From Methanobrevibacter sp. YE315 (lineage in GTDB: Archaea > Methanobacteriota > Methanobacteria > Methanobacteriales > Methanobacteriaceae): a stretch of DNA of 64,000 nt. The position numbers and the translations under genes are program-made. Below, one piece after another: positions 57,518 to 64,000 of the stretch (position 1 is the first letter of the stretch; every line of letters begins with the position of its first letter). Under the pieces are notes generated by a model. It saw only the letters and a list, made by a program, of their open reading frames with translations, made no database searches and was not told the DNA's origin. Location of the stretch: the NCBI RefSeq assembly GCF_001548675.1, contig NZ_CP010834.1:1089501-1153500 (forward strand). Direction: 5' to 3'.

Positions 57518-58546
57518 CTAACGACGATGACGATTATTTTTAATAAATCTGACAATAGTTAATGAAATTTTAGTGGCAAGCAAAACTGCTACAAAAATTG
57601 CCAGAATTCCAAAAATCATTGTACACCAGTAATACATTTGAACCCTATTAGGAATATCCTTTTCGAAAGTAATGTTTCCAATATCCTTATATTCAGGAGC
57701 AATAGGAATATCTGAAGCATTTATGACTTTTCCATTGATATAAACATTATCAACCATGTTTCTACATGCCATATTGAATCTGGAACCGTCATCATTGGAA
57801 ATATAAATGTCAGTTATATTTCTATAGGTTGTAAAATTATCATTTGAATAGAAATGAAAAGTGCTTATATCTCTTCTGGTGAGTCCAAACATGTCAGAAG
57901 CTGCCAAATCGGTCATTTCCTTGACTTTATCACCGTTATTTAATGTAAGATTACCATATCTTATGTAACCTTCCCTATTCGGAATAGAAACATATTCTCC
58001 AGGTTTCAATTTTCCTGTATAAAAACTATTTGCGGTTGCAACACCATAATTACCGTCAGGATCTTTAATTACAACATGACCAATCTTGTATAATGCTTTG
58101 ATTTGCTGAATTTCCTGTAAATGGCCTTCAGAGATATTATTCTCTTCAGTAATCATCTGAGCGGTGATATTTTCAATTATTTCATTATAAACACCATCAT
58201 CTTTACCGCCACATCCAACTACCCAACCGTCATCGGTAATGATTACTTGGCAGAAATACTCTCCATCGGTTTTATATTGCTTGATAGCGGGTGTTCCGTG
58301 CCAATCTACCTTTTCAATGAAAATATCTGCATATGTTTTGGCATCACGCCTAAAGGAAATCATACTCTCATTTCCATCCATCTGCAGAACTACAGAACAG
58401 CACCCAATCAAGTCTGATTCATCAGTATTATCCAAAAGCAGCTGAATATCTGAATTGTTTTCAGCAATATCCGATGCATAAACAGCAAATAGCGAAATTA
58501 ATATTAATATAAAGCTTATCAATAATATTTCCTTTTTAAAATTCAT
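57518..58546 (-). CDS. membrane-anchored surface protein, possible Cys-type acylase-like
   Basis: 342 residues: N-terminal signal/membrane segment, an outer domain, and a C-terminal membrane segment (about 305-330) before basic residues. After the signal region comes GCCSVVLQMDGNES...FRRDA, then QVIITDDGWVVGCGG and VIKDPDGNYGVA. This Cys-then-strand pattern recalls N-terminal-nucleophile acylases (C45/AAT group), but no precursor cleavage is proven. GAGGGA precedes the start. It lies in the cell envelope; function unknown. Confidence 0.65.
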   Translation of the reverse strand: MNFKKEILLISFILILISLFAVYASDIAENNSDIQLLLDNTDESDLIGCCSVVLQMDGNESMISFRRDAKTYADIFIEKVDWHGTPAIKQYKTDGEYFCQVIITDDGWVVGCGGKDDGVYNEIIENITAQMITEENNISEGHLQEIQQIKALYKIGHVVIKDPDGNYGVATANSFYTGKLKPGEYVSIPNREGYIRYGNLTLNNGDKVKEMTDLAASDMFGLTRRDISTFHFYSNDNFTTYRNITDIYISNDDGSRFNMACRNMVDNVYINGKVINASDIPIAPEYKDIGNITFEKDIPNRVQMYYWCTMIFGILAIFVAVLLATKISLTIVRFIKNNRHRR

Positions 58547-58663
58547 AATCCCTCAATGTAATTAACTTTAAAATAGTTTATTATCAATATTATATTAAAC
58601 TAAATACTATTTAAATTAATCTAATCAGGATATGGAGTGTTAAAAAAAAGTGATATATGAAAT

Positions 58664-59746
58664 TTAAATAGTAAATTTCATATTATTTAATTTCAATTTT
58701 TGTTTCATTTGTTCTCTGTCAACATGAATATATTTATCAGTTGTTTGACTGTTGGAATGTCCTGCAATTGTTTGAACCTCAGCAACGGTCAAAATCTCTG
58801 CATAATGGCTTAAAGCGGTGTGTCTGAGGATATGCACGCTAACATTTCTCCCATAATTTACAGGACAATCAATTCCTTCGGCATCAATCCTTTCATCACA
58901 TTCACGAGCATGCTTTTTAATGATATCTTGAACTCCACGTTTTCCAATACGATTGCCTTTGATGTTGGTAAATAGTTCTTCACGTGTTGCCTCTTGTGCT
59001 GCTTTGTTGCGTTGAATTACTGGCCTATAGAGGTCATTTGTATTTTTTCTAAGTTTTGTGATGCGATCCATCATCATATCATTTAAGCTGACAAGAGTGT
59101 CATAGGTAATGAAAGTTGTACGATCCTTCAATTCACCTTTTGTGGTTTCTGCACGCAAGTATACATCAATAAACTCATTTGAATCCTCAGGCAAGATATA
59201 AAATCCTTTTTCATCTAAAGGGACCTGAATATCACTTTTATTTAAGAGAACCAGTTCTTTCAGCCTCATTCCTGAATCTATGAAAGTCCTGCAGATGGCG
59301 TAATCCCTTATATTGCCGCTCTGTTCTATTGTATCTAGGAAAAAGGCGGCCTGTGGCCTTGTCAAACTGATTTTTTCTATTCTTTTTTTAGCGGTTTCCG
59401 GATCTTCGGCTTTGACTTCAATGATATCCTTCATTTTAATGGTTTCATGGTTGATTTCTTCCTGAACATCTTCAGAGTTGATGAATTCCAGAATGTTCAT
59501 CATATATGTTTTGACTGTGGTTCTCTTATTTCCACGCTGTTTTAAACAGTATCTACGATAATGCCTCAGTTGCTTTTTAACGTTGGTGCTGTTTAATTCA
59601 TCCACTCCCTCATTTTCCAGGTATTCTATGAATTTGGATATGTTGAATGTTTGTTTGCGTATTGTTTCATCAGTTAAGTTTTTTACCTCTTGCTTTTCTT
59701 CCAAGTATTCATCTAGGTAGTCCGTTAGCTCATCAACTTCAATCAT
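58664..59746 (-). CDS. tyrosine recombinase (phage-integrase family)
   Basis: 360 residues. N-terminal SAM-like helices (about 20-100), then the catalytic domain with all active residues: R161 (SGMRLKEL), K203, H305 and R308 (HILRH), H330 (AGHSNSQTTDKY) and nucleophile Y339. The domain is intact, so the enzyme is probably active. It could be a chromosomal recombinase (Xer-like) or the integrase of a mobile element. The ATPase and cas genes nearby and the missing obvious att site leave this open. AGGGGGC precedes the start. Confidence 0.87.
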   Translation of the reverse strand: MIEVDELTDYLDEYLEEKQEVKNLTDETIRKQTFNISKFIEYLENEGVDELNSTNVKKQLRHYRRYCLKQRGNKRTTVKTYMMNILEFINSEDVQEEINHETIKMKDIIEVKAEDPETAKKRIEKISLTRPQAAFFLDTIEQSGNIRDYAICRTFIDSGMRLKELVLLNKSDIQVPLDEKGFYILPEDSNEFIDVYLRAETTKGELKDRTTFITYDTLVSLNDMMMDRITKLRKNTNDLYRPVIQRNKAAQEATREELFTNIKGNRIGKRGVQDIIKKHARECDERIDAEGIDCPVNYGRNVSVHILRHTALSHYAEILTVAEVQTIAGHSNSQTTDKYIHVDREQMKQKLKLNNMKFTI

Positions 59747-60284
59747 AAGCTTTTTGCCCCCTAAATTTTTAATACCTAACCCTTGTTTTACTATTGATTT
59801 TTTTAGTATATAAAGACTTCGTATCTTTTCTCTATTAATGTATATTATTACATAAAATATACGTTTACTTTATATATAAAATTTCGATAATTTGGGAGTT
59901 TGTTGGGAAGTGTAGAAAGTGTAGTAGAACATATACATCAGTTGGTTGAAATATGGTGATTTCGCCAATTTTTGAATTTGTAATATTAATATATGTTAAA
60001 AGTAATAAAAATTTTGGATTTGAAACTTAATGACAATTTACTTCATAAAAAAAATATACAAAAAAATTAGTAATCCTCAATTATAAAAAAATATAGGTAT
60101 ATGATGACAGATGAAAAATATTTTAAAAAAATATCTTTCATCTGCGTGATAAATTATATTGCATTACTTTAAGTGTTCTTACACTGATCTTATGCATTAT
60201 AGATTTATCAATGTAACCCATGAAAATTAAATCAAAGTTGACATTTAAAAGTACATCATCATGAGTTGACACAATGCCTTTAAT
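59747..60284. other. intergenic region with a hairpin and a short open frame
   Basis: AT-rich spacer between integrase and ATPase. CAGATGAAA (60108-60116) and TTTCATCTG (60136-60144) form a perfect 9-bp inverted repeat. On the minus strand a 44-codon frame (60272-60138) lies in the same frame as the ATPase just beyond its TAG stop; it may be chance. No attachment site recognised. Confidence 0.4.
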
Positions 60285-61739
60285 CTACATGAAAGCAAAT
60301 ATTTCAGGAGGAATGCATATAATATTATCAGTTTTGACAATATTTGACGTAGTGTTTGAGATGATTATTCCATGAGAGGAGTTATATGCATTAATTGCAC
60401 GCTTAATTTGACTTTTATCCTTATCACCGCAGCTTACCTCAATCGGAATAGGCTTTTCTAATCCCCTTTGAACAATAAAATCAACGTTTTTATCACTGCT
60501 TTTCCTCTTGCTGTCATCATAATATGTTTTATACGAGATGGTGCTCTTATTGTCTAAATCATGGAAACTTGAAGCTACATAATTTTCCAGTAGCTTTCCG
60601 AAATATGCCGGTTCATCTTCAAGTAGGGCATTGCCTACATCTAAAGCAAGATTGTGTTTCAAACTGGGTGTAGCAAAAAAATATTCATTAGGCTTTGTTG
60701 TTCTCTTTACTGATGAAGTAAATGGTCCAATATGAAATATCAGCTGTGTTTTTTCAAGAATATTCAATACTTTAGTGACTAATTGCTTTTTTGCATCAAA
60801 GAGATTTGACAGGGAACCTATTGAGACTTCACCAGGATTTTGAAAAGCCAAATAATTCAAAATTTGAAAAGCAAGATTATGTGTATTGCCGTTAATGCCT
60901 TCAATATTGTTCATATCAGTCATTACAACTTTTTCTACCATATTAACAATTTTTTTATTTATATCATTGGTATTTTGATAGAATGATGAAGGAAAGCCTC
61001 CAAATTGTAGGAAATTCTTCCATTCAGATACATCAAAGTTTTGGAAATTTGAATAGATATTAATCATTCTTCTCTCTATTTCTGCACTGTTTTGTGTTTC
61101 ACCATCAAAAATCATCTGAATTATTGAATCAGAAATGTCATTTTTAAAATTTCCATATTTCAGTTTTAAATGTTGTGAATATGTTAAGGTGTAAATTGGA
61201 ATATTTAATAATCTTCTTGCAGCATCCGGATTATTGGAAAGCTTTAATGCAGATGAACCGCTGAAAATCATGAAAATATTTTTAGATCCATCAAATATCA
61301 ATTTCCCATTTAAAGCCCATTCCTTGTCATACTGCGCTTCATCAATGAGAATAAAAACTGGTTCCGATAATGTTTCAAAGATTGAGTTATGGAATGTTTT
61401 ACAATAATAATTAACTACATCAAAAATATTTGCCTCTCCAGTTCTTTTTAACCGATCACAAGAAAGATACAGAATATTCTGTTGGTTAATGTTTTTTTCC
61501 ATTAGAAGATATTCATATGCCTGAAATAGTATTGTCGTTTTTCCAACATCACGCAATCCCGGCAAAACAAGAAATCTGTTCATGCCTTCTCCATCTAGAA
61601 AATTATCAATATACCTAATAATATTATCATAATCTGAACGTTGATTGAATTTTTTGTTCTTATGTGTTAACTCTTGATTTACTTTCATTGGCATTGTTAA
61701 GATTTGATTTCTGATATATCTCTTTTGTAAATCGTTCAT
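60285..61739 (-). CDS. AAA ATPase with DUF4143-type C-terminal region
   Basis: 484 residues. Walker A LRDVGKTT (about 60-70, with L..GLRDVGKTT), Walker B VFILIDEAQYD, and a C-terminal DUF4143-like part with a nuclease-type core (VDFIVQRGLEKPIPIEVSCGDK). This archaeal ATP-binding family is common, often near mobile elements, and its role is unknown. GAGGAGG lies before the start. It lies between the integrase and the cas genes. Confidence 0.85.
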   Translation of the reverse strand: MNDLQKRYIRNQILTMPMKVNQELTHKNKKFNQRSDYDNIIRYIDNFLDGEGMNRFLVLPGLRDVGKTTILFQAYEYLLMEKNINQQNILYLSCDRLKRTGEANIFDVVNYYCKTFHNSIFETLSEPVFILIDEAQYDKEWALNGKLIFDGSKNIFMIFSGSSALKLSNNPDAARRLLNIPIYTLTYSQHLKLKYGNFKNDISDSIIQMIFDGETQNSAEIERRMINIYSNFQNFDVSEWKNFLQFGGFPSSFYQNTNDINKKIVNMVEKVVMTDMNNIEGINGNTHNLAFQILNYLAFQNPGEVSIGSLSNLFDAKKQLVTKVLNILEKTQLIFHIGPFTSSVKRTTKPNEYFFATPSLKHNLALDVGNALLEDEPAYFGKLLENYVASSFHDLDNKSTISYKTYYDDSKRKSSDKNVDFIVQRGLEKPIPIEVSCGDKDKSQIKRAINAYNSSHGIIISNTTSNIVKTDNIICIPPEIFAFM

Positions 61740-61830
61740 TACCTGTCCTCCTCAAATAATAACTATATTTATTTATATTTCTAGTTATATATAAATACTA
61801 TTATGATTAATCATACTAGTTCATACCATT

Positions 61831-61992
61831 TCATGTTTTTTCCTTAATTCTTTTTGCATATTCCTCAAAATTATCCTTGTTTACTTCTATGAACTCTTCA
61901 ACAACGTCCCCATTTCCCATCAATGCAATTTGAAAAGTATGACCCTGTTCTACAAAAAATCTCATGAATTCCATTGTATTTATTCCGCTCAT
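61831..61992 (-). CDS. small unknown protein upstream of the ATPase
   Basis: 53 residues (MSGINTMEFMRFF... ending RIKEKT). ATG 61992 overlaps the stop of the next gene upstream in an ATGA junction, and GAGGTG lies just before it. Family not recognised. It is translationally coupled to the disrupted gene upstream of it. Confidence 0.55.
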   Translation of the reverse strand: MSGINTMEFMRFFVEQGHTFQIALMGNGDVVEEFIEVNKDNFEEYAKRIKEKT

Positions 61993-62434
61993 TTTTTCAC
62001 CTCAAATAATTTTTTAATGTTCAAGCATCGTGTGATGTCTAAAATATAATAACCATCCTTTTTAAGTGTTATAACATCATATTCCTTAACTAGCCTATCC
62101 ATTAATGATTTATAGCAGAAATATTCTCTTGATGACTTATTCACTGTCCTCGGTATATTGAATTTGAATTCATAGTTGATAAATGAGGGAATTAGTGAAA
62201 ATGAAGTTATCTTGAGTTTTCTGTTAATGAGATTCTGGTTTATGTTGAAAAATTCATTGACTGATTTTTCCAAGGATTCCATCAATTCCTTTTTCTCGTC
62301 ACTTAACTCATTTAATGTATTCACAGTATTTTCCCAGTCACTGCAAAGCAGCTTTGAGTCAAATTCGTTACTAACGTTTCATTAATTCTAACCAAATCCC
62401 TAATTATCAATTCAATATCATCTATACTGGCCAT
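61989..62434 (-). pseudogene. unknown gene split by an apparent frameshift
   Basis: Two frames abut. A 37-residue frame starts at ATG 62434 behind GGTGAATCA and stops at 62321. A 111-residue frame starts at GTG 62324 and ends at 61989. The second frame stays open upstream of its GTG and reads sensibly (SNEFDSKLLCSDWENTV), and it would join the first near 62375 if one base were added. A single gene of about 148 residues that lost a base (or a sequencing error) explains both. The family is not recognised. It is divergent from cas2. Confidence 0.5.
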
Positions 62435-62489
62435 TTGATTCACCACAGGACTGCTTGAATTTTAATTGTTTCTATTGTATTCATCTTAT

Positions 62490-62504
62490 TTAAGTTTAAC
62501 TTAA
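62490..62504. promoter_or_regulatory. 15-bp palindrome between divergent genes
   Basis: TTAAGTT-T-AACTTAA is a perfect inverted repeat in the 190-bp gap between the leftward small genes and cas2. It may be an operator for one or both. Confidence 0.35.
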
Positions 62505-62623
62505 TTGTAATAGCTTTAAAAAATTGTTGTAGCTATGAATAATTGTTTTGAAAAAAACATAGTATTTATAGTTATCTTTTTAAGAAATAAAACTTAATCT
62601 GAAAGAATAATATAAATAAGTTC

Positions 62624-62899
62624 ATGTATATGATAGCCAGCTTTGATTGCAAATTCAAAACAAACCAAGAAAAGATTGAAAGAATCCTTCAGCATTTTGG
62701 ACTTAGAAAGATTCAAGGTTCATTATATGCAGGAGAACTGGAGAATAGTGAACGTGAGACGTTAGTGAAAAGTATTGATGAAATCATCAAGGAAAAAGAT
62801 AGTGTTCTGGTAATTCCAATTTGCCAAAATTGCTATTTGAAAAAAGAGAATTGCGGAAGGGAAATAAAATTCAAAAGCGATTTATACAGGGTGTATTGA
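62624..62899 (+). CDS. cas2: CRISPR-associated Cas2
   Basis: 91 residues with the ferredoxin-like Cas2 outline: MYMIASFDCKF at the start, YAGELENSERETL in the middle and VLVIPICQNCYLKKENCG near the end. The Asp in the first strand is the usual metal ligand. It dimerises and supports Cas1 in spacer integration. The CxxC pair near the C-terminus is typical of some archaeal members. It ends 1 bp before cas1. No clear RBS. Confidence 0.85.
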   Translation: MYMIASFDCKFKTNQEKIERILQHFGLRKIQGSLYAGELENSERETLVKSIDEIIKEKDSVLVIPICQNCYLKKENCGREIKFKSDLYRVY

Positions 62900-62900
62900 G

Positions 62901-63896
62901 ATGAAACTAATAATTGACGGATACAACAAGTCCATACATAAGAAAGACAATCAGATTGTCATACATGAAAAGGATGAAATCCTTGATTCCATCAAGGCAA
63001 GCACAGTAACGGACATTACAGTTATAGGAAAAGGATATGTGACCTTTGATGCGCTGAATCTGATAGCAGAAAACAACATTAAACTGATTGCTATCAGTCC
63101 ACGAGGCCAACTTACCTATACATTGGAATCTCCCGATTGGCGAAATGTAGCCCTTAAAAAGGAGCAATACAAATTAAGCGAAAACAAGTTAGGCCTTAGG
63201 ATTTCAAAGGAACTGATCATTTCAAAAATGAAAAATCAGAAAGCGACATTAACAACATTGAACAAAAACAAACAGCTGAAAAGAGTATTCAATCACAGGT
63301 CAAAAATCGATGAATGCATCAGCCAACTTTCAGAACTGAATTTTAAGGGAAACAATGAAGACATCAGAATGAGAATAATGGGTCTGGAAGGAAAGGCATC
63401 AAATGAATACTGGTCTGGAGTCAAATATTTCATTCCTTGTGAAATCGGATTTGATTCCCGCACAAAAAAGCCGACAGATTTAATGAATTCAATGCTGAAT
63501 TACGGTTATGCAATACTTGCAAGTGAAATAACAAAAAGCATTCTTGTAAACGGCTTGGATCCATACTGCGGCTTTCTGCACTTTGATATGTATGGTAGAA
63601 CCAGTCTGACATTTGATTTAATAGAGCCGTTCAGACAGCAGATTGTAGATAAAACTGTGATTGGCTTACTAAATAAAAAAAGAATTACGGTTGATGATAT
63701 GGATAGGCGAAACAATACAATTAAACTGGAAGCCAGAAAACTAATCGTTGAAAAGATATTGGGCAAAATCTACTCAACAATAACATATGAAGATGAAGCT
63801 GTCAGCTATTCGGATTTGATTCAAAAGCAAAGTGAGGATTTGGTTCATGTGTTGCTGAAGGGTAAAAAATTCAATGGATTTTACCTTCGATGGTGA
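62901..63896 (+). CDS. cas1: CRISPR-associated endonuclease/integrase Cas1
   Basis: 331 residues. Beta-rich N-terminal domain (1-85) then helical catalytic domain with E163 (MGLEGKAS), H227 (GFLHFDMYGRTS) and E242 (DLIEPFR), the expected metal ligands. It cuts and joins new spacers at the leader end of a CRISPR array. It is coupled to cas2 by a 1-bp gap. No effector gene is in the window, so the subtype cannot be named. Confidence 0.93.
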   Translation: MKLIIDGYNKSIHKKDNQIVIHEKDEILDSIKASTVTDITVIGKGYVTFDALNLIAENNIKLIAISPRGQLTYTLESPDWRNVALKKEQYKLSENKLGLRISKELIISKMKNQKATLTTLNKNKQLKRVFNHRSKIDECISQLSELNFKGNNEDIRMRIMGLEGKASNEYWSGVKYFIPCEIGFDSRTKKPTDLMNSMLNYGYAILASEITKSILVNGLDPYCGFLHFDMYGRTSLTFDLIEPFRQQIVDKTVIGLLNKKRITVDDMDRRNNTIKLEARKLIVEKILGKIYSTITYEDEAVSYSDLIQKQSEDLVHVLLKGKKFNGFYLRW

Positions 63897-64000
63897 GGAA
63901 AACTAGGGGGTTTTTGGCTTGAAAATTCATGTCCTCAAAATTGGTGAAAATAACCCTTGAAGTTGGCCTTGGATTCTTAGATTTTGAGGAAAACACCCTC
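63897..64000 (+). other. region after cas1, possible start of leader or array
   Basis: It is less AT-rich than the DNA before cas2. TCCTCAAAAT (63932-63941) and ATTTTGAGGA (63981-63990) form a perfect 10-bp inverted repeat. A CRISPR repeat would need a second copy, which the window does not show. Confidence 0.3.

Noticed and set aside
60138-60284. Pyrrolysine read-through of TAG
   Set aside because: No Pyl machinery is visible and the ATPase looks complete at the TAG; a chance frame is simpler.
59747-60284. Attachment site for the integrase
   Set aside because: No repeated core or tRNA end was found near the integrase; only an unrelated hairpin.
1-64000. tRNA or rRNA genes
   Set aside because: Gaps between genes were scanned by eye and no cloverleaf or rRNA-like sequence was seen; a tRNA search tool was not available.

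Overview
The window looks like the chromosome of a methanogenic archaeon of the Methanobrevibacter type (Methanobacteriales). The case is made by family recognition, not by a marker gene: AT-rich DNA, many secreted or membrane-anchored proteins seen mostly in gut methanogens, a DUF4013-like membrane protein, GGTG/GGAGG ribosome binding sites mixed with starts lacking one (probably leaderless), and U-tract terminators. I saw no rRNA or tRNA gene.

Layout. 406-5053 is a tight three-gene operon: a UvrD-type helicase fused to a RecB-family nuclease with an iron-sulfur cysteine pattern, a short ABC/AAA ATPase, and a protein with a possible PD-(D/E)XK core. It is a candidate genome-defence or DNA-repair module. 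5230-7746 holds small secreted or membrane proteins, including three tandem paralogues. 8001-12572 has a TPR-HIRAN protein, a multi-zinc-ribbon protein and a large surface protein joining a beta-helix to a papain-type protease. 12821-13534 is a small gene plus a HEPN-domain gene broken by a frameshift. 13655-21956 is a run of nine same-strand genes: a DinG/XPD-like helicase, a zinc ribbon-TerB-like-AAA+ protein, a membrane coiled-coil protein, a possible PH-like protein, an SseB-like protein, zinc-ribbon proteins including one with HELAH, and two small genes. It may be a stress or defence system.

21976-28075 is mostly housekeeping: CDF transporter, peroxidase, TetR with a CPBP protease, DUF4013, universal stress protein. 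28136-44037 is a large cell-surface polymer cluster. A G3P dehydrogenase, a LicC-like cytidylyltransferase, four large CDP-glycerol glycerophosphotransferase-like proteins fused to glycosyltransferases, a GT2/GtrA pair, a DUF2142 protein and an acyltransferase together suggest a teichoic-acid-like polymer. 44168-46367 is an amino-acid ABC transporter. 46466-50107 holds more glycosyltransferases and a PAP2-like protein. 50209-52514 is a flavodoxin-MarR-MATE operon with operator-like palindromes over its promoter.

52562-58546 contains unknown and surface proteins, an OYE-family flavoenzyme, MntP, an Asp/Ser/Glu repeat protein, and an AT-rich 700-bp gap with iteron-like repeats bounded by a 27-bp near-identical direct repeat. 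The right end (58664-64000) has a tyrosine recombinase, a DUF4143-type ATPase, small genes (one apparently frameshifted) and cas2-cas1, with the window ending just past cas1. No CRISPR effector or repeat array is visible, so the CRISPR type cannot be assigned.
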